DNA from: Costus lasius
Lineage: Eukaryota > Streptophyta > Magnoliopsida > Zingiberales > Costaceae
Direction: 5' to 3'
DNA length: 64,000 nt
Assembly (NCBI GenBank): GCA_027563935.2
Contig: CM050449.1
Coordinates: 44,242,507 to 44,306,506 of the forward strand
Shown: positions 9,938 to 20,660 of the stretch, one piece after another
Layout: every line of letters starts with the position of its first letter
Numbering within the stretch: the stretch's first letter is position 1
Notes under the pieces: generated by a model
The model's input: the letters and a program-made list of their open reading frames with translations, nothing else
What the model was told of the DNA's origin: nothing
Database searches by the model: none
Translations under genes and position numbers: made by a program

Positions 9938-11392
9938 TTAAACTACTAGACTGAAAACTAATAATTTATCACGTTCAGGTGGAGGCCTATCAATGTATTC
10001 ATCTTTGAGGATAGATAGGAAGAGAAGCTGTTCATACATGGATTTAGTGGGTTGTTTTGTTCTAACCCCTAATGTACTTCTCACAATCAAGAAGTAGGGT
10101 GATAGAAAATTCATATTAGGACAAGCTAGATTAGCATGCTCATGTTTTCTTTTATAGCATCCAAATAGAAGAGAGGAAGGAATAACAAAATCATATGCAT
10201 CCAATGTGAGTTGTGCTAAAGTGAAATTAATACCCATAAAATCAAAGTATTGCATGTTATGGTCCAAATGGGTGAGAGGTGCTATCACCAACTCAATTGG
10301 CTCTAAAGATGATTTAGGAGTATGGGTAGCAAGACTTAAGAGATAAGATTCATGAGCCATAGGATCAAAGGTCAAGTTTTCTAGAGGATCTCCTAAGGGT
10401 TGGGGATTAGGATGTAGGTCAACTTCAAAATGATTTAACTTATGTTCAAAAAGATCTATGAATTTGGGTTCAACTTGGCTTTCGATTAAATTATCAATGA
10501 AAAATGACCCAAACTTAAGTTGTGACATGCCTAATGGAGTCTCTAAGGGCAATTGATTTTCACATAAGTTGATGGGTTCCTTAGTTGGCATAGATGTGCT
10601 AGACTCAAGTTGAGGCATATTTTCTAATGAACATGTGGGTATGGGCCCTAAAATTGAAGGTAATGGTACTTCATGATTTATTTCTTCAAATTTAGTGGTT
10701 TCATCAAGACATGGTTTAGGTTCTAGAGTAGGCTCTAAGGTTTGGTTGAACTCTAGAGGATTAGGACTCTCTTGTTTAACTTGTAAGTGGGGCTTTCTTA
10801 ATTTCTCCATTGATTGTTGCAACTTTTTCATTTGTTCCTTGAACTCATGTTGCAACTTTGTAGTTTGCTCCCTTAACTCATCATAAGGGTGAATTATGTG
10901 TGGCAACCCTTTATGAATAAAACTATAACTCCAAGGGTTGTGAAAATAATGTCCTTGATAATCATGCATGAATTCATTCCCTAATAAGATGTCAAATCCC
11001 TCTAAACTCATTACATCACACCAAATTTCAGTTTTCATATTGCCTAATTGAATAGGAACTAAGCATTGAAAGTCAACTAAAGTTGAAGTCAAGTCATCCC
11101 AAGTTATGCAATAAGGGTTAGGATTTTTCTCTATGGTAAGGCCAAATTTTTCAAGGGATCTAGGAGATATGATATTGTACTTGACAAAATGATCAATAAT
11201 AGTTTTACATTTAAAACCATTGCACCAAATATGTATAGTAAAACTATTAGGCCCATGTGTGAGAACCCTACATTTTTGTTTTATAGAACTATTAGGCCTA
11301 TGTATAAGAGTCCTATAGTGTTCCCTAATAGTTATTAATTCTGTTCTAGCTATAACTTCCCTTTGAGTAAAATAATGCATGATGATAAACAA
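9938..11392 (-). CDS. E: 484-aa ORF with a degenerate retropepsin-like domain
   Basis: Unbroken ORF filling most of E's interior. Residues about 50-170 resemble the aspartic-protease segment of plant Ty3/gypsy Gag-Pol: I-D at 66-67, a long middle region, CDVMSLEGFDILLGNEF (125-141, with the conserved ILLG), then a YSF motif. In active relatives the catalytic Asp is followed by S/T/G-G; here the sequence is IIDHFVKYNIIS, so the active-site loop is lost and proteolysis is unlikely. A charged stretch at about 170-201 could form a coiled coil. The rest is Pro/Glu/Leu-rich and unrecognised. No zinc knuckle, RT or integrase. With LTRs about 1% diverged, an open frame this long may be maintained, perhaps as a structural protein; that is inference. 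The start at 11392 is the first Met and is not certain. Confidence 0.7.
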   Translation of the reverse strand: MFIIMHYFTQREVIARTELITIREHYRTLIHRPNSSIKQKCRVLTHGPNSFTIHIWCNGFKCKTIIDHFVKYNIISPRSLEKFGLTIEKNPNPYCITWDDLTSTLVDFQCLVPIQLGNMKTEIWCDVMSLEGFDILLGNEFMHDYQGHYFHNPWSYSFIHKGLPHIIHPYDELREQTTKLQHEFKEQMKKLQQSMEKLRKPHLQVKQESPNPLEFNQTLEPTLEPKPCLDETTKFEEINHEVPLPSILGPIPTCSLENMPQLESSTSMPTKEPINLCENQLPLETPLGMSQLKFGSFFIDNLIESQVEPKFIDLFEHKLNHFEVDLHPNPQPLGDPLENLTFDPMAHESYLLSLATHTPKSSLEPIELVIAPLTHLDHNMQYFDFMGINFTLAQLTLDAYDFVIPSSLLFGCYKRKHEHANLACPNMNFLSPYFLIVRSTLGVRTKQPTKSMYEQLLFLSILKDEYIDRPPPERDKLLVFSLVV

Positions 11393-12035
11393 GAAAATTA
11401 ATGCTAGAAATGACTATTGTTTAAGTGCAGTGCAGGAATACTATCTCAGCATGTAGAAGAACCGTATGTCAGGGCCAATTCAAAAATAATTGCAGCATAT
11501 ATATGTTCAGAAAATAATGCCAGTTGAAGACTGCAATTTGATACAGATTATTGCAGTAAGCAGGCTGAAAAATTCAGATTCGGTAGGCTGAAAACCAGAT
11601 TTAAAACTCATAAGTCAAGTGCAGAATTCAGCAAATTGAAAACTCAGTTATAGTTGCTTTCACAAGTGTGCAGTTTATTAAATCTTGCGCAGCCAGAGGT
11701 TGAAAACAAATCAGGTATCTCAAAAATTTAATGGTCCAGATGTTGCAGGATTTATAAAACTGAGTGGAGCATCAGGAAAACACATGCAGAATTTGAGGTG
11801 CATAGCAAAAATCCAGAAATATCATGCAGTTCTATGCATAATTGTTCTCAATGTCAGCAATATTTTTTTTTTTTTTGTGCATATAAACTACAACTAGCAA
11901 ATAACTTACAAATGCAAACTAAATGGAAGAACTAAACATGAGAGCATGTAACATGTGTTCTTTTTTTTTTTTATTTTTTTTTTTGCAAAGAGCAAAGCAA
12001 GGATCGTGTGAGCAGACAAGAGTTGCTCACAATCT
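11393..12035 (-). other. E leader, no gene seen
   Basis: AT-rich interior between primer site and ORF. It contains poly-T runs on the plus strand at about 11866-11876 and 11961-11984. No conserved domain in any frame. Confidence 0.6.
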
Positions 12036-12047
12036 AATTTGATACCA
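12036..12047 (-). other. E primer binding site (initiator tRNA-Met-like, imperfect)
   Basis: Minus strand reads TGGTATCAAATT three bases from the right LTR; the first eight bases match the initiator tRNA-Met complement. It identifies the right LTR as the 5' LTR. Confidence 0.65.
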
Positions 12048-12050
12048 AAC

Positions 12051-13890
12051 TGATGTGGGTGGTAAACACAGGATTAGAATTTTTATATTTTATTGAAGAA
12101 AGATCAACCAAAGTCAATTAGCAACTATAAATTCATGACTGCAGAAAATTATCATTTACGAATAGTAGCCATGTATGAGGATAGGTTCCAATGATCTATA
12201 ATGAAAATTGATAATCAGATCAGTAAGGAAAATCAACACAGAAATTTTATCAAACAGCGTAATTTGCTTGGATGCGTAGGTTGATCTGTTGGCGCACGGT
12301 TGAAATTAAGTCGTCCGGGATGAAGATCAAGACATGTTCTTCCAAGTTGTATAGAGCGTCAGGTGTTTCAGTGGCCCCTAGCCTGTTAATCACCTGCATT
12401 AAAAACGCTAATCAAATTAAACAAAATGCAGGAATGTGAACAGTAACAGTCTCGGCTGAGTTCTCATGAAGCAGCAGGGAATCGGGTGAATGAGCTGGTC
12501 GATGTTGGTGGCTGCAGAGGCGTGGGGAAGGGTGGCTCGAGGCTGTAGGGACGCATTCCGGCGTGACGGCCGGCCGGCGGTGGCACCTGAGCGCTAGGAG
12601 GCGGGTGGCGCTAACACGGGCCTGCTTCTGGCGGAGACAGGGGAGGACGTGCGAGGATGCAGGGGCTGCCGGTGATCATCGGAGACGGCATGAACTCCCG
12701 ACCTGCTACAACTGGGAATTGCTATGGATGAGGCGAGCATGTGGCCTGAGTTTCTGGGCGGACAGTGGCCGGTCGGAGGTGGACGACGGTGAAAGGCGGA
12801 AGCAGGGCAGAAAATGGGCGGTAACAGGGGAAGCTATACGGGTAGACAGAATTGCTCGCCGTTCGTCCGGTGGTGGACGAACTCAAAACCTGCTTCAACT
12901 GGAGGCTCTCAAGATGGAAGAGAGGTCATGGCCAGAGTTTGGGGTCGATTGATGGCTTGTCGGAGGAGATCGACGGCGATCAGTGGAGAAGGGTGGAACA
13001 GGGGCGTGAGCTGAGGCGTCACTGGAAATCTTCCGATTCTGGCGATCCAGACGTCAGATGGGGCGATCCTGCCGGTTGTGGGTTCGACCTGAAAGGGAGG
13101 ATGTGTGGCTGGAGTTTGAGGACGATCCGTCGGCCGGATCATCGCCGGCGGCGAGGCGAACGGAGAGTCCAAGGCTGGACTCGGCTGGAAGCTGGGTGTG
13201 GAATGCGACAGCGGCGGAAGTTTGTTTAAACGAGGCAGAGGTTGAGAAGAGTGGCGTTCAGCTGGAGAAAAGGGAGAGGAGAGGTGCTCGGCACCTAGAG
13301 GAAGAGAGTGGAGAAGGAGACATCTGACAAAGGGAGGAAAACTATTTCCATTGATTTCAACTTCAACAACTATTACAAAAAAAAGGAGATATAGTTTTTA
13401 TAAAGAGGGGGGCTGGTAACAATGCTGTTGCTCTTTTCTTCATCTTCACGCCAGCTGCAACGGGCAGCTCTTTTGCGTGTAGCTTTTCTCTTCGCTTGCT
13501 GGAGTTTTCTTCTTCCAGTAAATTGCAACGTTCAGCATCTTTTTTATGGGGCTTTGGATATCTTTGGGCTGCTGTTCTTTGTTGGGCTGGCCATGAATGT
13601 AGCCCTAAGTCTTCTTCCTTAGCTAGTTGGGTTGTGTTTGAACTCAAGCTGAACTTCGGTTGAACTTTTAGTAGCTTGAGCTTTGAGCTAGACGTTGATG
13701 TGTGCACCAGTTGACTTGGTCTCATATTAATCACATAGCAAACAAACAATAAGGATTAGTGACTCATTATAACTTAGGATTGCATTTAAAATTTAGACAT
13801 AAACATTGACTAAATCTATGTTCAATCAAGGTTTACAATGATTATACAAAATTTGACTAAGTCAAATATCATGGCAAAATGCCTGCATCA
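12051..13890 (-). repeat. E 5' LTR (1,840 bp)
   Basis: Same length as, and about 99% identical by eye to, 8033-9872. TATA-like box at 13395-13402 (minus). GC-rich block at about 12470-13350, which would be transcribed as the leader of E's RNA. Confidence 0.93.
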
Positions 13891-13895
13891 ACTTG

Positions 13896-14235
13896 TGAGC
13901 TTAACTCATGACACTAAGTTAGAGTCTCACAGCGGGTCGGTCCAGTATATCCACCACTGATATACCCATATGCATGCATTAGCACCCCCGTGCCTAACCA
14001 GCTCATATACCAGTCTCACATGTACCAGAGCTATCCCTTATCCACTCAGGTACTTGACAGGGGACACACCGTTTGAGCACAGATACAATCTGTCTCCAGG
14101 GACATTATTATCCATGTACATAATCGCAGATATAAACATAGCATAATAATGACAATGCCATAATGATATATTAAATATCAATATCAAGTAGTACAAACTT
14201 GACCAACAACGGGTCTAAGGGCATATACACCAACA
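13896..14235 (-). repeat. F 3' LTR, proximal piece
   Basis: Continuation of F's LTR after E; ends ATATACACCAACA, the reverse complement of the B LTR start TGTTGGTGTATAT. The junction with 8032 is seamless once E and one ACTTG copy are removed. Confidence 0.88.
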
Positions 14236-14250
14236 ATCTCCCACTTGCAC
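14236..14250 (-). other. F polypurine tract
   Basis: Minus-strand GTGCAAGTGGGAGAT next to the LTR, identical to the B and D tracts. Confidence 0.85.
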
Positions 14251-14256
14251 TTAGAC

Positions 14257-17072
14257 TTAGTTGTTGATAAATATCAATCCCATGTCACTCATATAACCAA
14301 TACGCTTCTGCTGTGCCAAAGCCATGGTCAATGGGTCTACCAGATTATTGTCTGTGTCAACTCTGCTTATCTTGACATCACCTCTGTCAATGATCTCTAA
14401 GATCAGGTGAAATCTCCTGAGTATGTGTTTGGATTTTTTTTTTCATGAGACTGTGGTTCCTTTGCTTGTGCCATCGCTTTATTATTGTCACAATAGAGCT
14501 CAATCGGATCCACAGTAGTTGGAATCACTTGAAGTTCAGAAATGAACTTCCTTATCCAAACGGCTTCTTTGGCTGCCTCAAAAGCAACATACTCAGCCTC
14601 GGTTGTTGAATCAACTATTGTGGATTGCCTAGAGCTCTCTCAGCTCATCGCACATCCACACAATCTGAACACATAGCTTGCCTGCAATCTAAAGTCATCA
14701 GGATCAGACTGGAATGACGCATTAGTGTAGCCCCAAACACTGAGCTCTTCCTGTCCCCCATAGACCAAGAACAAATCTTCAGTTCTTCTCAAATACTTCA
14801 GAATGGTCTTTACAGCCACCCAGTGCTGCAAACCTGGATTGGATTGGTATCTGTTGGTTATGCTTACAGCACAAGCCACGTCTAGTCTAGTATACAACAT
14901 TGCATACATGATCAAACCTACTGCCGAAGCATAGGGTACTCAACTCATGTCGTCCCTCTCAGCCTGTGTGGTGGGACACTGCACTTGGAGAGAATAAGGT
15001 CATGTCTCACTAGAAGGTATCCTTTCTTGGATTGCTCCAAGTTAAACCTCTCCAAGTCCTTATCAATGTAAGTACTCTGACTAAGGGCCAGGAGCTTCTT
15101 GGATCTATCCCGGTAGATCCTCACGCCTCGGATATAGGCGGCCTCCCCTAAGACTTTCATCTCGAAACACTTGCCCAATCATGTCTTCACAACTTGAAGA
15201 CTAGGGATGTTGTTTCCAATGAGTAGTATGCCATCGACATACAAGATCAACAATGTCACCAAGCTCCCACTGAATTTTCTATACATACAGGCGTATTCCT
15301 CGCTTTTGATGAAGCCGTAATCTCTTACTGCCTTATCAAATCGAAGATTCCAACTTCGAGATGCTTGCTTTAATCCATAAATGGATCTATTTAGCCTGCA
15401 GACCTTATTGGCCTCTACAGGATGGATGAAACCATCAGGTTGTGTCATATACACATCCTCTGTCAACTTTCCGTTAAGGAATGCTGTCTTTACATCCATC
15501 TGTCATATCTCATAATCGTGATATGCAGCTATAACAAGCAAGATTCGAATGGATTTGAACATGGCAACTGGTGAGAAGGTTTCATCATAGTCCAACCCGT
15601 GGACTTGTCTGAATCCTTTAGCCACAAGTCTACCCTTATAGGTAACTTATATTGCCATCCATATCAGCCTTCCTCTTGAAGACCCATTTATACCCTATGA
15701 GTTTTACCCCATCAGGTAGCTCAACCAAATCCCAGACTTGGTTAGCCGACATTGAATCCATCTTTGATCTCCTGGCCTCAAGCCATTTCTCGGAGTCCGG
15801 TCCAGTGACTGCCTCATCATAGGTCCTGGGTTCATCCTCAATGATCAAGAACCCATCGTGTTGGGTCGGCAGCGACCCATACCTCTCAGGTGCACGACGA
15901 ATCCTCCCAAACCTACGAGGGCCTGTGTCTGAGCCTCTAGTTGCTCAGCAATCGATGCAGGTAGCTCAGATTCCATCTCAGTGTCTTGTGGTTGCACTTG
16001 GACCTCGTCCAAGTCAAACTTCCTCCCACTGATTTCTTTCATGAGAAATTCTTTCTCTAGAAAGACAGCACCCCGAGCAACAAAAACTTTGTTCTCAGTG
16101 GTAATATAGAAGTAATATCCTTTAGTATCCTTAGGATACCCCACAAATATGCAAATACCAGATCTGGGTTCTAGTTTGTTAGAATCCTGATGTTTGACAT
16201 AAGCCTCACATCCCCAGACTCTGATAAAAGAGAGATTCGGGCGTCTTCCACTCCATACCTCATACGGAATATTGGAGACACTCTTAGATGGAACGTTATT
16301 CAATATGAGAGAAGCTGTCTCAAGTGCATGTCCCCAAAACGAGAGTGGTAGAGTTGCATGACTCATCATAGATCGTACCATGTCCAACAAGGTTTGATTT
16401 CTCCACTTAGACACACCATTCCATTGAAGTGTTCTAGGAGGAGTGAGTTGGGATAGAATCTCACACTCTCTAAGATAGTCAAAGAACTCACCGCTCTGGT
16501 ACTCTCCACCACGATCTGATCGAAGAGTCTTAATAGATCTACCAAGCTGGTTCTCTACTTCATGTCTAAACTCCTGAAATTTCTAAAAGGATTCTGACTT
16601 ATGTCTCATCAAATAGACATAACCATATCTACTGAAGTCATCAGTAAATGTGATGAAGTATTTGTACCCTCCTCTAGTTTGTTTACCGAATGGCCCACAC
16701 ACATCAGTATATATGAGATCCAACAAACCTCCTGCCCTCTCACCGATCTTGGTGAAGGGTGCTTTTGTCATCTTCCTTAATAAACAAGGTTCACAAGTAT
16801 CAAACTCCTCCAAGGAGGTTGAATCGAACAATCCATTTGCATAGAGTTGTTGAATGCAATTGTTGTTTATATGGGCTAATCGACAATGCCAAAGGTACAC
16901 ACCAATTGAACCACTTTGTTCGATCCTTTTATGATTTATGTTACATATAGAGTTATCCATGTCCAAGACATATAATCCATCGCACAAGGTACCCTTGCCA
17001 TAAAACACATTTGCAAATGAAAAAGAACAAGAGTCCTCTTTTATTTCAAATTTAAATCCCTTCCTTGCCAAG
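14257..17072 (-). pseudogene. F copia pol: pre-integrase, integrase, RT, RNase H (broken)
   Basis: From high to low coordinates: pre-integrase and integrase HHCC region (WHCRLAHIN, DTCEPC) near 16700-16900; integrase core near 16350-16750 and its C-terminal part to about 15845; RT start near 15640-15850; RT core 15179-15499; RT thumb 14945-15178; RNase H 14260-14915. Stops or frameshifts break it into at least six pieces. The RT catalytic motif is YVDG instead of YVDD (about 15230-15245), removing an essential Asp. The upstream protease and gag are absent because G begins at 17073 in the middle of the LARKGF motif. Protein is most similar to B. Confidence 0.9.
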
Positions 17073-17329
17073 TGATGACAACAAAATATATAGTATATTT
17101 TGTATCATTTTATATATCTTTTCATGCTCAATTGAAGATCTTTTGCTTATTTTTATGCCAGAATTATCAAATATTGTAAAATCTACTTCTATTTTGGTTT
17201 TTCATGATTTTCAAGTAAAAAGGCACTGTTTTGAGGCATTTTCAAGCAAAATCGAAGACATAGAAGAGTTACCATCATCAAGAGGAAATCACCCGACAAA
17301 TTTCACGCAAATCAGAGCAACTGACCAAA

Positions 17330-17690
17330 ATACGGCAGTGCCGTATTCTATTTTACGATACTGTATTTCCGTACGATACCATAAAATCAGAGCACTGCCG
17401 TAATTTGGGGAGTTTTCAGACCAGAAGATTTTCCTGATTTTACGGCACCACCGTAAAGAATTACACGGGCCGTATTTTGGAGCGTTTCAAACCAGAGACT
17501 TTTGCAGATTTTACGGCACGGCCATAAATCATTTCACGGTGCCGTATTTATCAAAGATTTCAGACCAGAGAACTCGTCAGATTTTACGGCACTGCCACAA
17601 TAACTTTTACGGGCCGTAATTTTGACACAGGGTTGACAGAACCAAAATACGGCACTGATGTAAAATAGTTTACGGCCGTAATCTCCATTC
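17330..17690 (+). repeat. Array of TACGGC...GCCGTA inverted repeats in G LTR
   Basis: About five imperfect units of roughly 70 bp, each with a short dyad such as ACGGCAGTGCCGT or TACGGCACCACCGTA and a half-site CGGGCCGTA. Dyad positions near 17332, 17439, 17510, 17584 and 17646. The same motif family recurs at 20820-20998 in G's tail. Confidence 0.8.
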
Positions 17691-18010
17691 AAAAACGCGA
17701 TTTTTATGCCCCCGAAACTTGCGCATACCATAACTTTTGATTCAGAGCTTCAAATTGAGATCTGAAAGTTGCTGTAGACTCGTCTTTAAGAAGAGAAGAC
17801 ACACGAAGTGAAAGGACCAAAGAAAAGGAGTTGGCTTTGCACCGAGAGACGTGGAGACCACCTCAGGCCGTGATTTTCACGCAGAAGCTTTGCTTGGAGG
17901 AGGAGACGATACCCCAAAAGTTTCAGAGGAAAAAGAGATCAATTGGAGAAGAAATCAAAGAAAAGGGAAGCACTGCCACTGTTCATCGATGCCTCCTTGC
18001 AAAATACGGC

Positions 18011-18026
18011 TGTGAAATATTTCACA
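18011..18026. repeat. 16-bp perfect palindrome in G LTR
   Basis: TGTGAAATATTTCACA equals its own reverse complement, with an imperfect extension to about 40 bp (AATACGGC on the left, GCTGTATT on the right). Confidence 0.85.
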
Positions 18027-18437
18027 ACTGTGCTGTATTTTCTTAACTCTTCTTTTCCTTTGATTTTTATCTTCTGAAACTATGGCTTATTGTATTTCTC
18101 TTTCCATGCTAGCTTAATCATATTTTGGGACACGGGTGTAATTCACTTTGATTTCTTAATGATTAGATAACTCATATTTTTGTCAGAATAGTTTTATTAT
18201 GATGATTTTACTTATGTGATTGTTTGTCTTTGATTCTCCATAGATTGATGTTATTATTCATGTCTTAGAGTTCTCGCAATAAGGACCAAAAGGTGACTTA
18301 CTTGAGAACTTGGAACCCTAGAATTACATATTAGGAACTCTCTTAGGTTAGTTCTTAATTATTTGATTTTAGTGATCTTATTGCCATGATGATAATTTGA
18401 ATCTAGGGTAGAGTCGAGTTGTCAAACGTGGAGATCT

Positions 18438-18667
18438 TGCACGAAAGTGAGGATCGGAACGTTGGAGAACCATAAGTAGAACTTGTGTTGAGTCTCGGAT
18501 GCACGAAAGTGATCCTTGAGATTCCACTTGAGACAATCAACTTAGAATTCGGATGCACGAAAGTGATCTCAAGTTCTTTGATTGATGATTTACTTATCTC
18601 TAGCGTTGGGATAGATCTTGCGCGAAAGCGAGGATTAGTCCCTGCATGATTGTCTGCACGAAAGTGA
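18438..18667 (+). repeat. Five copies of TGCACGAAAGTGA in G LTR
   Basis: Copies at 18438-18450, 18500-18512, 18554-18566 and 18655-18667; a variant TGCGCGAAAGCGA at 18619-18631. Spacing 36-65 bp. Function unknown. Confidence 0.85.
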
Positions 18668-18944
18668 GATGATCCCTTTGTGAAGTAAATTAAGTCTTTA
18701 TCATGATAAAATTAGTCTGATGACCTTTTATTTAAATCTAGTCATTAGAATTAAGGAGGATGAAACCCTAGTCCCAATGTTTCTCTCTGATTATCTGATT
18801 TCGTGTGTTTTCCATCATTGCTTTGCTATTATTCGGTTGCTTAGCTAGTAAAAACATAACTATTTGGTACTTAATAATAAGGTCTCTGTGGGATCGATAT
18901 TTTTCTTTATTACTTCGAGTATCTGTGCACTTGCGGACACTACA

Positions 18945-19236
18945 AGTTTAGGGACAACAAGTTTTTGGAGCCGTGTCAGGGAGTGACAATAGCCCTGTGC
19001 GCCAACACTTAGGTTTTGGCCGCGACACCTTAAATAAGTCTACCTACTTGTATTTATAAGTGTGTCCTTTCGGATCACAATAAGTTTTTGGCATCGTTGT
19101 CGGGGGTTAGTCCAAGGTACATGCCAAACAACTTGGGATACAACAAGTTTTTGGCACCGTTGCCGGGGATTAGTCCAAGGTACACGCCAAACAACTTGGG
19201 GATACAACAAGTTTTTAGCGCCGTTGCCAGGGACCT
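18945..19236 (+). other. G primer-site region with repeated tRNA-Asp-type motifs
   Basis: The motif AAGTTTTTGGCRCCGTTGCCGGGG, typical of Athila/Tat elements primed by tRNA-Asp, appears in four diverged copies starting near 18959, 19082, 19145 and 19209. A possible deleted fifth copy (AAGTTTAGGGAC) lies at the LTR edge. The second and third copies belong to 63-64 bp tandem units (19082-19144 and 19145-19208). Normally one copy is present. Confidence 0.75.
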
Positions 19237-19460
19237 TAGTTTTGTTAATATCAAAATAGTTGTTAGTATTGCTAGACTAGGTTTTATTTGTTTTATATTT
19301 AACTTTGTTTTTTTCTTTTTGTAGGTTTTGGATTTTCACAAGTTGTGACAGAGCTGTGATTTCTAAAATTTGTGAATTTACCTGTATTTTATATATTTTT
19401 TTAAATTCTAAAAAAAAATTGGTGTTGGATAATCTTTCTGTTCTTGATAGATTTGAAGAT

Positions 19461-20660
19461 ATGTCTTTTAATTACAATTCATGGGCATCTGAAAGAAGTA
19501 AGGTATACATGCCACAAGGTAAGTATGATTCAATGAGCACACTTCAAGATACGTTTAACTCTTATATGCACTCTTCTTCTTCTATTAGATGTGATATTTG
19601 TGGATATTTTGATCATTATACCTCTGATTGTCAATTTTGAAATCCCAATTTATCATGGAAAGAATCTTATCAATTATATTCGAGATGGGAAAATCATCAA
19701 ACTTCTTTTTCTAATGATTGCTCAAATCATGTTTCTGAACCATACTTTGAGGATACTGAAAAATCTAGCATAGAGTTAATATTTGAAAAGTTCATGAAAC
19801 AAAGTGAGGAGGCACATGAGACCCATAAGCATAGGCTAGATGATATATGTGTTAATACTGAAATGCTAGAAAACCGGATAGCACAAAAAGATTGTTTATT
19901 TGAGTTTGATTTGGAAACTGAAAAAATTGATTTAGAAAAATCCCCCTCTGATTATGACTATTTTGAGATTGAGCCTTATGTGAATATTCATGAATCTCAC
20001 TATAATTTTGATAATTGTGAAATTGATTCTTTTGCTAATTTATTTGTAGAAAATTTTGAGGAAATTGAAATTGAAAAACCCTCTTTTGAGGAAGTTGATT
20101 CTTTTGATGATGCATCATTTGTGGTTAATTCTGATGAAGGACATGCGGGGGTTAATTTAGAAAAATCTTATTCTGGTTTTGTTGGTAATTTTGAAATTGA
20201 TAAATTATTTGATTGTGAGCATGAGGAATTTGAAAATGATTTGAATATTACAAATATTGATGTATCTCACTCTGATATTTTGCCCATATCTACTGTTCAC
20301 TCTTCTGATTTTATTGGAAAATTGTGTTTTATTGAGAAACCTAATGAAAGACATAAAACTTATTTTGATGATCCAATGCTTATATCTTTTGATCAAAGTC
20401 CTATGGAAATTGAAGATTTAAATTTGAAGAAAGGACTAAGGATTTTACTCTCTGATAAATTTAGGAAGATCATTGAATATCCTTTTAGTAGAGTTGAAAA
20501 TTTTAAATATCTTGATTTCTGCATATTTAAGAAAGCCACTTTGATTGTGATTTATATGCAATTCTGGATTTTTGGATTAGTGGCTAAAATTTTTGGACAG
20601 AGAAAATGCAGAAAATTATTTGCTCTTTACTTTGGTACTGATTCACCTGCTTCACCATGA
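19461..20660 (+). pseudogene. G: Gag-like zinc knuckle fused to acidic region, one in-frame stop
   Basis: One frame of 400 codons from ATG 19461 to TGA 20658, broken only by TGA at 19638-19640. The knuckle C44-X2-C47-X4-H52-X4-C57 (CDICGYFDHYTSDC) fits CX2CX4HX4C. After the stop, NPNLSWKESYQ and a helical segment near 19770-19900 (SIELIFEKFMKQSEEAH..., with MLENRIAQ at its end) parallel the C-terminal part of Athila-type Gag. The following 220 or so residues are rich in Asp, Glu and Phe and match nothing I recognise. Pol-derived protease, RT and integrase are absent, and so is the usual N-terminal capsid domain. The frame ends just before the pol-tail motif (20705-20721), so the acidic segment occupies the place of pol. 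Possibly a structural protein of a non-autonomous family; its function is not known to me. Confidence 0.6.

Larger units (their letters stand above)
8033..13890 (-). mobile_element. E: young non-autonomous LTR retrotransposon (5,858 bp)
   Basis: Two 1,840-bp LTRs (8033-9872 and 12051-13890) bound a 2.2 kb interior with a single 484-codon ORF on the minus strand. The element is flanked by ACTTG duplications (8028-8032 and 13891-13895), and the F LTR reads continuously across it. By eye the LTRs differ at about 18 positions, mostly transitions, roughly 1%. No reverse transcriptase, RNase H or integrase is present, so it must be moved by another element. The ORF suggests Ty3/gypsy ancestry. I do not recognise the family. 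Confidence 0.93.
6485..17072 (-). mobile_element. F: B-like Angela-type copia, 5' half missing
   Basis: Minus-strand element inserted in D's LTR. Visible parts are the 3' LTR (6485-8032 and 13896-14235, split by E), a polypurine tract (14236-14250), and pol from its stop codon back to the pre-integrase region. It ends at 17072 where G starts. The LTR without E is 1,888 bp, close to B's 1.93 kb. The bases before 6485 are GGCGC, the predicted target duplication; the other end is not in the window. Confidence 0.88.
17073..18944 (+). repeat. G 5' LTR
   Basis: Starts TGATGACAACA and probably ends GACACTACA, just before the first AAGTTT of the primer-site cluster. The closing segment (TCTCTGTGGGATCGATA, then TGCACTTGCGGAC) is typical of Athila-like LTR ends. 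It contains an inverted-repeat array (17330-17690), a 16-bp palindrome (18011-18026) and five copies of a 13-bp motif (18438-18667). The start is well defined; the end is inferred without a second LTR. Confidence 0.7.
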
